A DNA stretch of 64,000 nt from Pinguiococcus pyrenoidosus (lineage: Eukaryota; Sar; Pinguiophyceae; Pinguiochrysidales; Pinguiochrysidaceae), in NCBI GenBank assembly GCA_019677205.1, contig JAAMXY010000755.1, forward strand, positions 1 through 64,000. The letters run 5' to 3'. Of the stretch, positions 1-11,059 are shown one piece after another. The position numbers and the translations under genes were made by a program. Below the pieces are notes generated by a model. The model was not told the DNA's origin, ran no database searches, and saw nothing but the letters and a program-made list of their open reading frames with translations. How positions within the stretch are numbered: position 1 is the stretch's first letter; each line of letters opens with the position of its first letter.

Positions 1-3000
1 TCTGCTGCACAACGAATCGAAGAAGCCGACTGGTGTCTGACGCTTCCGGCTCGGTTAGCTTGACTAGAAGCCCCGCCTGGCTCCGGTCCACAACCAGCCG
101 CATGTTCGGGCAGGGCGCCACGACAAGTCCCTCGCAAAGCATCTGCATCGCCAGCGGCACGACGTCGCCCAGCTGCTCAGACGCAAGAGAGGTTGATCGG
201 TCACGGAGGAAGAAGGCGTCCCGCGGACTCACATGCACCAGGAGGAAAGCGCCGCAGGCATCCACTCGAGCAACGAATGCCTCGGAGAGCGGCTCGCTCT
301 CATCCCCAGCACGCCGCCCTCCCACGGTCCGAAAGGAGCAAAGAGCGACATCCCTCGGAATCGCGACAATGACCGAGCCAATCTTCCAGTCCATGCCGAT
401 CGCAGTTCCGCTGACAAATGCGGTGCCCATGCAGGTCAGCTCTGCATAGTCCATCGAGACCGCTCCACGCTGCTCAGGCCGCCGCGCCCTGTCGCAAAAA
501 GTCACGCGTACTCCGGGGCAGAGGGCCACGGATTCTCCCGCCATGGGCAAGCCCAAGGGTCCCGTGAGGAGCTTCATCATCGAGATCGCATCAGCGAGGG
601 CCGCTGAGGTGCTGGAGGCGAGCTTGCTATCAAGGTCGCACCACTCGACAAACCTGTGGGAAAGGGAAGACAGCAGCATTGCCTCAAACCTCCCCTTGGT
701 GCCAGCGGCAGCATTGGACTTGACGTCGCTCTCCGGCCGGGAGCTCGCGGCCTCCCGTAGAAGCCGGCCGAGTTCATCGATGAGGCCCACGCGGTCCATG
801 TCGGGCCACGGCGTTACGAGCTTCAAGCTGGAGAGGGGGCTTCCCACCTCAAGACGCTGGGGGAAGGACAGCAGCGCCGACGCAGTCAGGATGTCCCCCA
901 GAGGATCGTGCGTGTCGAGCCGCAGCAGAAGGTCAGGAAGCTTGGATTGGGAGAGTAGGAACGACATCCGTCGGACCGGACGCGACCCCGCGGCGGCTTG
1001 CCGCTGATCCAGAGTCGTGTCGGAATCGCAGTCAACAAGATGCACGCACGCGTGCAGCACCTGTCTCACGCAATCCACAAGGTCCGCCGGCGCCGGTGAC
1101 GCTGAGGAGAGCCCCCAGCTAGCGAGGCGCATCTTCATCCGCATGATGGCGCAGAGTGTACGCTGAGACCTCCCGCCAGATACGGATAGCATGCCCGCAA
1201 AGTCTTCGGTGTTCAGGCCATCACCAGGCCACGGTCCCGCTGGTTCTCGACTTCCACATGGCGGTTGCGGAAGGAGGGTTTCTCCGGTCTGTACTCCTTC
1301 CTCGGCGGTTGCGAAGAGGCACGTCCTCCCCGCTCCGCACATCGATGCCGTGGTGACCCCGTGCGCCTTGAGCTCCTGTCCCTCAGCTGCCTTGCCAACG
1401 GTACTGGAGGACGACGCGGTTGAGGCAGCGGCGACTTCTCTCTTCGGCAAGGTCGCAAAGTATGTCAGGATCGCGCGACCGAATGCATGCTCCAGTCTCG
1501 AGTGCAACAAGCTCGTGCTCGTCTGTCGGCCAAGTCCGCTGAGCTTCGCGGCAATGCAGTCCTCCTCACAGCGCCCAGCCAGATCAATTGCGGCGGCCCG
1601 ATCATGCCACATGAGGTCCGAGAGAACTGCCCACCTGCTCCGGGAGCGTCCGTGAAGGTCCAGGCTGCGGGGGCCTTCAAGCGCCGTTTCCAACGGGGCC
1701 TCGCCGGTGGCGCTCGAGCTCCACGCTTCACGCCTTCCCGAACACTCGGCCTCACAGTCTAAGCCTGACAGAGATGCTCCAACGAGAACCTGGGCGCAGG
1801 AAGGATCAACCACGCGGCGGTCGAACGGCGCAGACACTTGGAGCTTGCCATCGACGAAGAGGCCGAGAGAGCACCGGGAGGCCGGTTCGCCACTAGTGCT
1901 GGGTGCCTCAGCTGCTTGATTTCCTCCATACGAGAGGCACACGTGCTGCCACACTCCAGCGCGCAGCGGCATGGGTGCCACCAAGGTCACGGCACTCACG
2001 GGCGGCTTTCCGGGCCGGTCAGGCCTTCCAGGCTTCTCAGGCTCCTCAGGCTTGCCAAGGTCGTCCAAGGGCGCAGGCGAGCCAGATTCGCCGTGGTCGC
2101 CATCGTCCACTCTCGCGGTGACGCAGATGCGGTAGTCCGACCCCTGCCTCATTAGATAGAGCACCGGATGGGGAATATCCCGGTCGTCCTTGCATGAGAC
2201 GTGCTCTGCCCACGAGCTTTGATTTGTCGAGAGATCGCTGCTCTCCTCGTGATTCGGGCCCTGTCGGAGAGAGCGCTGGAGAATCCTTGCGGCAGAAGGC
2301 TTTATGAGGTCCATGCCCTCCTCCAGCCGCTGAGCGTCTCGCATCCTCGCACACAAGACTGAGAAGTCTACGGAAGCGTCCTGAGAGCTGGTAGGTCTAG
2401 ATGCCTGAGTTTCGTCGCTGCCCTCGGGTCCTCCTGGACGCGGCATTTGATCTAAGAACAACCAGCATGACAAGCTGTAGCCCTTCGCCATTGGGCTTTC
2501 GCACAGGTCACGAAACGGGATCGGGCTGGCAGACGGTACCGGCCACTGCTGGGCGAGGAGAGGCTCCGTCTTGGCTTCCTCGTATGTTCGACTGTTTCTC
2601 ATCTGCTTCTCAGCTATCGCCTCCAGGTCTTCTCGAAGTCTGCGCATCTCCGCCAGTGCGCACGATTGAATCTTGCAAAGAACTTGGCTGGCAGAACTTT
2701 CGGGAGCTGACGCCGCGCTCTTCATCATTTGGAGAAGACTCGGGCACGGGCCAAGATCCGCCGGGCTCAAACTATCTCCACCGCGAGCATCCGGCTGTCG
2801 ATCATCTCCACTTCTGGGCTCTTCAAAGAGCTCACCCGACTGGTTGGGATATCTCCCCAGCAACCGCTGCAGCACCCGCGACGAAACCGTCGAGGGAAGG
2901 GAGCACAAAGCCGACTTCTGCACGTGGAGAAAGGCAGATGCAGCGTCCTCGGCGGTTTGAAGTCGTTCCGCAACCTCCAGCATGGCAAACATGCATGTGT

Positions 3001-6000
3001 GATATAAGACCTCCTTGCGCAGCATGACCTCTCCTGCGCAGGCATCTGCCGCGTGCTCTGCGGCTTGCGTCCCGCGCAGCTTATGGGACGAGAAGGCCGA
3101 TTGGCTCACTGGGACGCAAGCTGGAGTGCAAGACCGTTCCCTCGATTCTTCCGACTTGATGTGCAGCGACGTCGACGCCAGCACCTGGGACATGCATTCA
3201 ACGTCTCGGAGGCACGCCTCCAAAAGCAAAGCCATCTGCCCCGGATCGCTCCCAAAGAAGATGGTCGTTCCAGTGAGGGCCGGCGTCGCCACCTCTGCAG
3301 GCCAGAACGCATTCTGTTTCCTTGCTCCTGTGTCGCTGGAAGATCTTCGCAAGGGCGCAGCTTCAGGAATGGCCTGCCGGCCGTTGGTCTTGCCTTCGAG
3401 ATCCGAAGCATCGGCGCTTCCCTCGGCCGCCTTGCTCGATCGGCCAACTGAGGCCCCTTCCAGGTCATCGCCCTCCTGCTTCTCCGCGCCGTCACCGTCA
3501 CCGTTTAGAATCCGGAAACTGCCAACGCCGGGAAGGAGGTTTCCATTGCCAGCAGCTGATACGCTTTCACCGGCGTTCGGGCCAGGCCAAGAGATCATGC
3601 ACGGCAGAGAAGCTTCTCGATTGTTCAGATTCATGTACCGAAGCGCCTCCAGTGCAAACGCCAAGTTCGCCAGCTCCTCTTCCTCTTCACTCCACACCCG
3701 GTTGCTCCCATGACTCCAGGACTCCCTGGCCCGCCAGCACACGCTTTGCCGCAGCTCTTCACAGAGCTTTTCGTTCTCCTGCAGGAGAGTGACTTTGGTA
3801 CGCAGCAGAGCGAGTTCACAGTCAGTGAGCACGCCGTGCAGGGGGTGGTTGCCGCGCTGAGCAAAACCTCCGTACAGAGTTGCATTCGAGGAGCCGCTCA
3901 AGCTCTGCAGGATGTCCCTCAGTCGTATGTAGGTACTGGAGAGGGCAATCTGGCCAGCAGCTCGCTTGGCCTGCTGCGTCTTCTCGTCTTCAGAAGGCTC
4001 ACTTGGTGTCGTGCTCCGTCGCCCAAGCTTCCGTCCATCGTGCGTGCGTTGTCCATCGGAGAAGTGACATCCGTAAAAGGTCATTGGATGCCAGCTCGAA
4101 CGCTGAATTACCGACGACACGGCGGCAGTAGCCCCAGGACAGTGCATCTCCCCGAGGAGCACCCGAGCCTCTCGTAGCAGGGCTGCCTCGAGTCGCGCAC
4201 CCATCTCTGCTTGGAAAAGAATCCGCTGCAGCTGCGAACGCCGGGTTGTGCCGTGCAGCAAGCTCATGCACAGAAGCTCCTCCGCCCGCACAGTCCCTGT
4301 CTTGCCGCTTTGTACAAGGCCAGCGATCGACTTGCCAAGATTCTCAACGAGAAGAGTGCTGTCCTCTCCGTCTTGGTCCGTGTTGGACTGCAGAGCGGTT
4401 GGCGTGCTTGCCGATGCAACGCCAGATTGGCCAGTGAGCCCGCTGTAGACTGTCCGGAGCGCTACCGCCACGCCACAGGAGGATTGCCTCGGTTCGGGAT
4501 CCCCGACTATGGGTCTCTGCCAGCCAACGGAGTGATCGCGGAGATGTCCACTTCCGTCCTCCAGGGCTTGCATGAAGACCTTGCAGCGCTTCTCGGCGAG
4601 AAGCCTCCATGCTGCCGACACGATCTCACCCTTCGCGTCTGCTCGGGGAGTCATCGATCCCATCCGACTCTGTGAGCAGTCGTGGACGATTCCCACCAGC
4701 CCACAGAGCAGACACTCGGTCGCTCGCCGGAGCACTTTTGCAAGGCTTTCACGAACTCGATGCGCCATCATCGACTGCTTCGCGCAACAGCCTGGGCGAA
4801 CGTGACGGTCAAGCTCACGCGCTGGGCCGACGTCTTCCTCCACCATGCCGAGAGAAGCCAATGCGACGAGAAAGCTAGGGTCAGAAGGATGCTCCAGAAG
4901 CTGCCATGATTCCAGCACGATTGCTACGAAAGCTCGAAGTGTGCGAAAGACGGTGGGCAGGTATGGCTCCACGATCTGGATGGTTCGTTCCCGGTCGCTT
5001 GTGGTGAAGAGCTGAGCTCCCTCGGACTGATGATCTCCTCTGCCAGCTATCTCTTGCTCGAACAAGTCCATGGCGCTGTGGAGCGCAAAAAGTAGGCTTG
5101 CGGACCCGTCGTCAGAAGTCGGCATCAACAGGGATCGCACACTCGTTGCTCGCTTCGTCGATGGGCTCGTGCTTCGCGCTCGAGCGGGCCTTTGCGAGAG
5201 CGGCTGCGGAGCGAACGAGTATGCCGCCGCAAGGGTCTCCGAGCTCTCCGAGTACCGTCGTTGTCTTGGGTGCAAAGGGCGAGACGGAAAGGCAGAGGTT
5301 CGCGCTCCCTCCGCGTACTCCGCTTTCAGTAGCGTCAAGACGAGGGTCTCGAGCGCAGAGTCTCCATCCCCCGAGCTCCGTAGCTCTCCCGGAATCGGCT
5401 CCAGCGAGGCTCGCCTCCGTCTTGAGGGCGTTGGAGCTGTGTACATTGGGCTCAGAGCATCGCCGAGGTGCCTTATTTCCGTGGCGGAGATGGGCCGTCC
5501 GAGAGGTCGTAGCTTGTTCGGGCTAGACTGCGGCACGCTTTGGCGATGGCTTCCGCCTCCCCTTTGGGCCGCCTTCTCGTCAGGAACCTGCGGCGTGCTC
5601 AGCGGCAATTCTTCCCTTGCGCTGCAGTCGTCCTCCTCCGTCTCGGAGCTGCGGGTGATGTTCTTCCCTTGTCGTGAGGGATTCCTGCTCCCGGTGGCGC
5701 CCGTGGGGCTGTCGAAGCTCCCTGGGATGCTGGCGGCTCCCCGACTGGTGTCCGACGAGCTTCCGAGCGATCGCACTTCGTCGACACTGGCCTCTCCGTC
5801 GCGATCTGCTTTGGCTTTGCCGTTTTCGGCACCCCTGCCGTTCGTTGGATCGCCGATTGTGGCCGCTCCGTCCGCCGATCTACGCACGCTGGCATCCGAC
5901 GTGAACCACTCAAGGATGTGCGCGCTGTTGCCCAGCCTGTCTTGCAAGTAAGTCAAGCTCGGCGCGCCTGAGGACGTGGTGGGTCTCAGCGGCACGCCAT

Positions 6001-9000
6001 CTTTCCTGGGCTTCTCTGCTCTGCCGAGGTATCTGTCCAACAAATCTGTAACCACACCGTCGCACGCTGCGAAGCAGACTTCTAGTCCGCGGGCATACAG
6101 CTGCGACCTCCGGAGGATTGCGCCTCTGGTGTACTGCCGTGTCGCCCGATCTCTGAGAGATCTGCCAGCATCGTTCGCGGCACACAGCAAGAGATGGGCG
6201 CCTCTTCTCCTCGGAGCAGCCTTTCCTGCCCGACTCTTGTCCCGTTGCCTTGCGATCTGGGAAGACTTTCTCGACGCACTGCTCAGCGCCTTTCTCACGA
6301 GTTCGTCCTCAATTCTGCCGGCTTCCCTCAGGGCAGCAGCGGCAGGATTAGACACACTCTTTGCCAGGTGGAACCCGTCCTGCAAAATCTTGGCGACGAG
6401 CTGCATTGCCACAACTTCGAGCTTGGAAAGAGCTTGTCGAACCTCAGCTGGAGCGCCGTCGTCCGCATGATGACGACGGACGAGCGCCTTCAGAAGCACC
6501 TTCAGCTCCTGCAAGGTAGCGGAAGGATAGAAGACGCAGCTCCGAAGTGCGCAGAGCTCCTTCATAAGGGCAAGAAGAACGGGAAAATGCCCAGGCAAGC
6601 AGGCTCTATCCGACGTTTCGGCGCTCGAGTGCCTGATATCATCAGATGCTTTGGTCTCGGCCTGCCTAGTTCCCTGACGCAGCCATTCGCTTCCCATCTT
6701 GAGAAGCCCCTGAAGATGCGTAACTATCGGAGAGGACCACGCTTCATGATGCTGGCTGAGGTGCGGGATGAGAATCACTTCGCCTAGGCCGTTGCAAGCG
6801 TGATCAAGCTGCCGAACAAGGTACCGCTGGAGCTGCATCAGGACCTGCGCTAGAGGGCGCTCGGAAGCTTCTCCCTCCGCTTTCCAAGCGCACTTCTGAG
6901 GACTCTTGAAGTGAAGCTGACGCTCCTGCCCAGGGATCTGATCTGGAAGCGGCGGGTCTTCTGCGACGGAAAACGCCAAAAGCCTGTGCAGGGCGTCCGT
7001 GCCGAGCTTCGTCGAAGCCTTGCCTCTGCGGCCGCCAAACACCAGGTCCCGTGCCAAGCTGTACGACGCTTTCTCCGAAGCCAAGCACTTCGCAAGAATC
7101 GCGAAGAGGCCGTTCGCGAATCCGCGCCCCCCATCCAGCAGCTTCTTGAGCAACGAGGACCGTGCCTCGCTGTCGGCGTAGAAGATGCTGAATCCAGTCT
7201 CGATACAGGCGGCGGCTTCTCTGGCCACCATGCGCATCACCTGCGGGACGCTCGGGTCTTGCCCGCGTTCCTCCGTTTCGTCCGTGTCAAAGTCCTCTGG
7301 CGCGAGCTGCAGCATATTCAAGAGGAAGAAATGCACAAGGCGAAGGATCCTCCTTGCCGACCTTCTTGGTCGCTTTGGCACCGCCGGCACCGACGCCAGG
7401 GAATTCAAGATCGCACGCTGCACGTCTGCTTGCTGCTCCTCCGCGGGCATCCGGTGAGAGAGCTCCAGTGTGGCGTCCAGGGCAGAGTCCGGGAAGCCGG
7501 CACTGTCCACACTGTACTCGGGTCCCTTCTCCTCGCGCAGGTCCGACGAACCGTGGTCGAAGGGCTCTTCCAGAGTAAGCTGATAGTCCAAATCCTGTGC
7601 GAGGGTGGGTCGCTTCTCGCTTTCTACTGCGCTCGGAGAGGGCGTCTTCGTGCCATCTGGTCGCTTCTCGCCTGCTGCTGTCTGGCCCAGCGTCGCATCC
7701 CTAGGATCGTGTCGCGCCTTCAGCGCCCTCTCAGGTACGGCGCCCTTTCTGGACGACTCCTCGTCGACAAAAGCGTCCAGCAAAGCCAGATTCAGCTTCA
7801 AAACCTTTAGGAGGCACACCAGCCCCAGAGCAGACGCGGTGCCCTTGTGCATGTCACCAAGTGGCTGCTGCCCCTCGAAGTCGCAGGATTCAGAGTCCAG
7901 CGCAAAGGCCCCTCGCCCTGGGCTCGACAGAGTAGGGGTAAGGTATGAGAAGGACTCTCCAAGCTCCTGAAGCTCAATACTCTCCATGCTCTCTTCGAAC
8001 AGATCGGCGCCGACCGCTTGAACCAGCGGCCCTGATCCCTGGGCAACGCGTCCAAGGCAGTCCGCTCTGGATTTCGTGTCACCCTCCCCACAAGGGCTTG
8101 GACCAAAACCGCCCCAAGGAGATGATTCGTCGTCCTGCGCCGATGCGCGGTTGAGCCCCCGCGCCGCGACTGCCTGATTCTTGTCTTCCTGATCGTCGAT
8201 CGGACGTGAACTTTGCATTCTTGTGAGCATGCATCCGAAGAAGCGAAGCAAGATGTACAACGCGTGAAGTCCGTCCCCACTGAGATCCACACACAGGGGA
8301 ATCTTGCCTTTGATCATCCGTCGCGACCCGGATGCCTGTCCATTGGATCCCAGCGGGCGCTCCTGAGGACCGTTCCGGAAGGAGGCTCCGCGTCGGAGGG
8401 AGCCATCGTGCTCGATCGTGCTGAGGACCCCACTTGCTAGCCGGTCCATCTCGCAGATGCACCTCAGCACGACGGAGAAGTTTGCTGCGTCCTGATTGTC
8501 GGTGGGTGGGCTCGGCGTTTCCCCGAGGCTGGCCACCGAGGCATCGTCTTCAGCGACGTCACTGTCCTCCGACGAGTCAAAGCTGTCAAAGGGGATCAGG
8601 CCCGCTGCTTCTCCACGGAGGCCTTCGTCGACGCCCTTCAACTCGGGAGCCCTTCGGAGAAGAGCGCCGGCATCGTCTGGGGCCACCGTCCCTAGGACTG
8701 CCTCACCCGCTTTCGAGCCGAGCGACCGCCCGTCTTCCGTAGGCAAGACCGTCACCATGTTGAACTTGTCGCCGGCGAAGATTCTCTTCACCTTCAGCTT
8801 CTTCTGGCGGAAGGCATCCACGCGGCAGGGCCTTGCGGTGAGGGGCTCCAGATCGCCCGCGTCCTCCCACGCGCTCCCTTGCGGACTGGCTTTCCCATTG
8901 GCAGGGGAGCTCAGATCCAGTCCCAATCGCCCGGAATCACGAAGTCCCCAGGCGTAAAGGCTGCCATCGTGTGCGAGAGCAATGGTGTGCTCGCCGCCTG

Positions 9001-11059
9001 CGTCCGCGTCGACAATGAAAGGGTCACCATCGGACGACGAGGAGCAGCTTCCGCTGAAGACAACGTGAACGGGCTCGTGAAGGCTCTTGTCGTTGCCATG
9101 CCCGAGCTTCCCATTCTTGCCACTTCCCCAGGTGTAAAGCCTGCCAGACGCATCGATCGCCATGCTGTGGTCCCAGCCACATGCAACGCGGACGATGCGT
9201 GCCGCGAACTTGTCGAAAGCAGTCACGCGCTTGGGCAGCCAGGATCTCTTGAGCTTGCCGCCGTGGCCCAAGACGTCCCCGCCGGCTGCATTCCTGGCCT
9301 CGTCTTTCTCGTCCTCTTTGGACGCTTCCGCAGGATTGTCCGGGTTCCTCGGTCGGACGGCGTAGCTCCCTCCGAAGCTGTAGCAGTCCCCCTCTGTGCT
9401 ACACACCACGGTATGCTCCCACCCCGCTGCGCAGCAAGTAATCGTGGGCTCGTTCGCCAAGTCGCCAGACTCGGGCGCCCAGGCATTGTCCACGTCGTAC
9501 GCTGCACCGTCGCTTGATTCGCGCCACCGTATGAGACGCGGCACCAAGCTGTCCAGGAAATTGCCATGTCCCAACTGGCCGTTGTTGTTTTTGCCCCAGC
9601 TCAGGATGCGGCCGCCGGTGGAAATCGCGAGCGAGTGTGCAGCTCCGCATGAAACCGACGAGATGCCGTCCTCGGGTCTGTGTAGTGCGACGCCTTCCTG
9701 GGCGCAAGCGCTTTCGCCCCCGACCGGCGAGAGATACCTGAACGCGACGCGCGTTGGCGTGCTCCTATCCACCAGGTCCCCGAGGCCCAGACGCCCGTTG
9801 CTTCCGCTGCCCCAGCTGAAGACCTCCCCTCCCCTGGTGAGGAAGAGGCAATGCGACAGGCCGCACGCGACACTCTTGATCGGCGGAAGGGAACGTACGC
9901 CCATGCTCAGCTTCAGCTTCGCGACTTGGTCTTCCGATGCAGTTCCCAGAGCTTCGTCTGGATCCTTCTCATCGGGAGTCCGGGTTCTGTAGAGAAGGTC
10001 CGCGCTTTCGATTGCCTGACTCCGCGACTGCGCGCTTCCGCCGCCCCACACCACAATCCCCCCCGCTAACGTGACGATGACGACGTAGAGCGTCATGGCA
10101 GCCATGTCGGCCACTCCCACCCCGCGGAGGAAGGAGACTTCCGCGGGCCGCAGCGCGTCTTTGTCGACGCTGCTTGCATCGGGATCCAGGCGGCCGCAAA
10201 TGGACTTTCCGAAGGCGTACAGACGGGCGGGCCCTGTGTGCGGTCGCCGTGCGGGGCAAGGAAAGGGCAGCACCCCCGACTCGGCAATCATCGCCCTCGA
10301 CAGCTCGATCGCGGCGAGCTCCCGGATGGCAAAGCGCGCCTGGGCAAAGATGCCCGGCATCTGCGGGGCCTCCCACGATCCGCTGCGCAGGAGCAGCTCC
10401 AAGGCGCGACACAGCTCCTGCAGGCTCCCCGACTTGATGGCCAGGCACAGCTGCGCCGCCATCACGGTCGCTCGATGCTCCGGCAGATCGGCATCCTCCA
10501 CGAGACTGCGCAGGAGCCGATGCAGCGCAGGCAAGATGTCCGAGCGCGGGCGGTTGCCCGCGGGCGCTTCGTCTCCCTTGCGATCTGCCTGAGCGGGTGG
10601 ACTCCGTGGAGCACCCGTCCTGCAGAATGCCAGGGCAGGCAGTCTGGCGAGCAGCAGGGGAAGCGTTCCGAAGAGCTCCACAAGCTGATCTCGACTCCAT
10701 GTGCTCTCCAGAGAGCTCAGGAGCTTGTGAAACATTGCCAGACCCAGCTTGGCGTCCAGGGGAATGCTCTCTTCGTGCAAGGCCTCTTCATCCTGCAGTC
10801 TCTCGAGCTGCGTTTGGCCAACTTCCAGCGCTGCAAGCGCCGCGTCTCGCTGCTCTAGCGTAGCGAGGGGCGAGGGGTCACCTTCAGCCGCGTGCGCGGC
10901 CGCCTCGCCATCTGAATCTCCTATGGCCGCGTCAAACGACTCGTGAAGTAGACGAGAGAAGCGCTCGGCCCTCTCCTCTTGCCGCTGTATTCGATCTCCG
11001 TGGATCTTTCCTTGGCACACGACGTCGAGGAACACCTCGTCGAACGCCGTTCCAGCCAT
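1..11059 (-). CDS. Giant RCC1-repeat protein, partial (C-terminus beyond left edge)
   Basis: One minus-strand frame is open without a stop from the ATG at 11059 to the window edge, 3686 codons with no intron. I translated it block by block. Residues about 280-715 hold RCC1 (beta-propeller) blades, seen as VACGLSHCLF, VFSWGSGSNGRLGLGD, VSCGAAHSLAI, LSWGKNNNGQLGHGN, VACGWDHSMAID, LYTWGSGKNGKLGHGN and GGEHTIALAHDGSLYAWG. A long, mostly helical and Ser-rich middle follows. Near residues 2970-3110 the string WQHVCLSYGG and then LFVDGKLQ look like a LamG/ConA-type sandwich. RCC1 plus ConA-like modules in a giant protein is the architecture of HERC/PHR-type ubiquitin ligases, but the catalytic end is not in the window, so that role is inference. 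The start is chosen because it is the first in-frame ATG of the coding-like stretch; an in-phase upstream exon is not excluded. Confidence 0.85.
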   Translation of the reverse strand, partial: MAGTAFDEVFLDVVCQGKIHGDRIQRQEERAERFSRLLHESFDAAIGDSDGEAAAHAAEGDPSPLATLEQRDAALAALEVGQTQLERLQDEEALHEESIPLDAKLGLAMFHKLLSSLESTWSRDQLVELFGTLPLLLARLPALAFCRTGAPRSPPAQADRKGDEAPAGNRPRSDILPALHRLLRSLVEDADLPEHRATVMAAQLCLAIKSGSLQELCRALELLLRSGSWEAPQMPGIFAQARFAIRELAAIELSRAMIAESGVLPFPCPARRPHTGPARLYAFGKSICGRLDPDASSVDKDALRPAEVSFLRGVGVADMAAMTLYVVIVTLAGGIVVWGGGSAQSRSQAIESADLLYRTRTPDEKDPDEALGTASEDQVAKLKLSMGVRSLPPIKSVACGLSHCLFLTRGGEVFSWGSGSNGRLGLGDLVDRSTPTRVAFRYLSPVGGESACAQEGVALHRPEDGISSVSCGAAHSLAISTGGRILSWGKNNNGQLGHGNFLDSLVPRLIRWRESSDGAAYDVDNAWAPESGDLANEPTITCCAAGWEHTVVCSTEGDCYSFGGSYAVRPRNPDNPAEASKEDEKDEARNAAGGDVLGHGGKLKRSWLPKRVTAFDKFAARIVRVACGWDHSMAIDASGRLYTWGSGKNGKLGHGNDKSLHEPVHVVFSGSCSSSSDGDPFIVDADAGGEHTIALAHDGSLYAWGLRDSGRLGLDLSSPANGKASPQGSAWEDAGDLEPLTARPCRVDAFRQKKLKVKRIFAGDKFNMVTVLPTEDGRSLGSKAGEAVLGTVAPDDAGALLRRAPELKGVDEGLRGEAAGLIPFDSFDSSEDSDVAEDDASVASLGETPSPPTDNQDAANFSVVLRCICEMDRLASGVLSTIEHDGSLRRGASFRNGPQERPLGSNGQASGSRRMIKGKIPLCVDLSGDGLHALYILLRFFGCMLTRMQSSRPIDDQEDKNQAVAARGLNRASAQDDESSPWGGFGPSPCGEGDTKSRADCLGRVAQGSGPLVQAVGADLFEESMESIELQELGESFSYLTPTLSSPGRGAFALDSESCDFEGQQPLGDMHKGTASALGLVCLLKVLKLNLALLDAFVDEESSRKGAVPERALKARHDPRDATLGQTAAGEKRPDGTKTPSPSAVESEKRPTLAQDLDYQLTLEEPFDHGSSDLREEKGPEYSVDSAGFPDSALDATLELSHRMPAEEQQADVQRAILNSLASVPAVPKRPRRSARRILRLVHFFLLNMLQLAPEDFDTDETEERGQDPSVPQVMRMVAREAAACIETGFSIFYADSEARSSLLKKLLDGGRGFANGLFAILAKCLASEKASYSLARDLVFGGRRGKASTKLGTDALHRLLAFSVAEDPPLPDQIPGQERQLHFKSPQKCAWKAEGEASERPLAQVLMQLQRYLVRQLDHACNGLGEVILIPHLSQHHEAWSSPIVTHLQGLLKMGSEWLRQGTRQAETKASDDIRHSSAETSDRACLPGHFPVLLALMKELCALRSCVFYPSATLQELKVLLKALVRRHHADDGAPAEVRQALSKLEVVAMQLVAKILQDGFHLAKSVSNPAAAALREAGRIEDELVRKALSSASRKSSQIARQRDKSRAGKAAPRRRGAHLLLCAANDAGRSLRDRATRQYTRGAILRRSQLYARGLEVCFAACDGVVTDLLDRYLGRAEKPRKDGVPLRPTTSSGAPSLTYLQDRLGNSAHILEWFTSDASVRRSADGAATIGDPTNGRGAENGKAKADRDGEASVDEVRSLGSSSDTSRGAASIPGSFDSPTGATGSRNPSRQGKNITRSSETEEDDCSAREELPLSTPQVPDEKAAQRGGGSHRQSVPQSSPNKLRPLGRPISATEIRHLGDALSPMYTAPTPSRRRRASLEPIPGELRSSGDGDSALETLVLTLLKAEYAEGARTSAFPSRPLHPRQRRYSESSETLAAAYSFAPQPLSQRPARARSTSPSTKRATSVRSLLMPTSDDGSASLLFALHSAMDLFEQEIAGRGDHQSEGAQLFTTSDRERTIQIVEPYLPTVFRTLRAFVAIVLESWQLLEHPSDPSFLVALASLGMVEEDVGPARELDRHVRPGCCAKQSMMAHRVRESLAKVLRRATECLLCGLVGIVHDCSQSRMGSMTPRADAKGEIVSAAWRLLAEKRCKVFMQALEDGSGHLRDHSVGWQRPIVGDPEPRQSSCGVAVALRTVYSGLTGQSGVASASTPTALQSNTDQDGEDSTLLVENLGKSIAGLVQSGKTGTVRAEELLCMSLLHGTTRRSQLQRILFQAEMGARLEAALLREARVLLGEMHCPGATAAVSSVIQRSSWHPMTFYGCHFSDGQRTHDGRKLGRRSTTPSEPSEDEKTQQAKRAAGQIALSSTYIRLRDILQSLSGSSNATLYGGFAQRGNHPLHGVLTDCELALLRTKVTLLQENEKLCEELRQSVCWRARESWSHGSNRVWSEEEEELANLAFALEALRYMNLNNREASLPCMISWPGPNAGESVSAAGNGNLLPGVGSFRILNGDGDGAEKQEGDDLEGASVGRSSKAAEGSADASDLEGKTNGRQAIPEAAPLRRSSSDTGARKQNAFWPAEVATPALTGTTIFFGSDPGQMALLLEACLRDVECMSQVLASTSLHIKSEESRERSCTPACVPVSQSAFSSHKLRGTQAAEHAADACAGEVMLRKEVLYHTCMFAMLEVAERLQTAEDAASAFLHVQKSALCSLPSTVSSRVLQRLLGRYPNQSGELFEEPRSGDDRQPDARGGDSLSPADLGPCPSLLQMMKSAASAPESSASQVLCKIQSCALAEMRRLREDLEAIAEKQMRNSRTYEEAKTEPLLAQQWPVPSASPIPFRDLCESPMAKGYSLSCWLFLDQMPRPGGPEGSDETQASRPTSSQDASVDFSVLCARMRDAQRLEEGMDLIKPSAARILQRSLRQGPNHEESSDLSTNQSSWAEHVSCKDDRDIPHPVLYLMRQGSDYRICVTARVDDGDHGESGSPAPLDDLGKPEEPEKPGRPDRPGKPPVSAVTLVAPMPLRAGVWQHVCLSYGGNQAAEAPSTSGEPASRCSLGLFVDGKLQVSAPFDRRVVDPSCAQVLVGASLSGLDCEAECSGRREAWSSSATGEAPLETALEGPRSLDLHGRSRSRWAVLSDLMWHDRAAAIDLAGRCEEDCIAAKLSGLGRQTSTSLLHSRLEHAFGRAILTYFATLPKREVAAASTASSSSTVGKAAEGQELKAHGVTTASMCGAGRTCLFATAEEGVQTGETLLPQPPCGSREPAGPWPGDGLNTEDFAGMLSVSGGRSQRTLCAIMRMKMRLASWGLSSASPAPADLVDCVRQVLHACVHLVDCDSDTTLDQRQAAAGSRPVRRMSFLLSQSKLPDLLLRLDTHDPLGDILTASALLSFPQRLEVGSPLSSLKLVTPWPDMDRVGLIDELGRLLREAASSRPESDVKSNAAAGTKGRFEAMLLSSLSHRFVEWCDLDSKLASSTSAALADAISMMKLLTGPLGLPMAGESVALCPGVRVTFCDRARRPEQRGAVSMDYAELTCMGTAFVSGTAIGMDWKIGSVIVAIPRDVALCSFRTVGGRRAGDESEPLSEAFVARVDACGAFLLVHVSPRDAFFLRDRSTSLASEQLGDVVPLAMQMLCEGLVVAPCPNMRLVVDRSQAGLLVKLTEPEASDTSRLLRFVVQQ

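Noticed and set aside
1..9992. Many 60-300-codon plus-strand ORFs
   Set aside because: All lie antisense to the giant RCC1 frame, which is continuous and carries real repeats.
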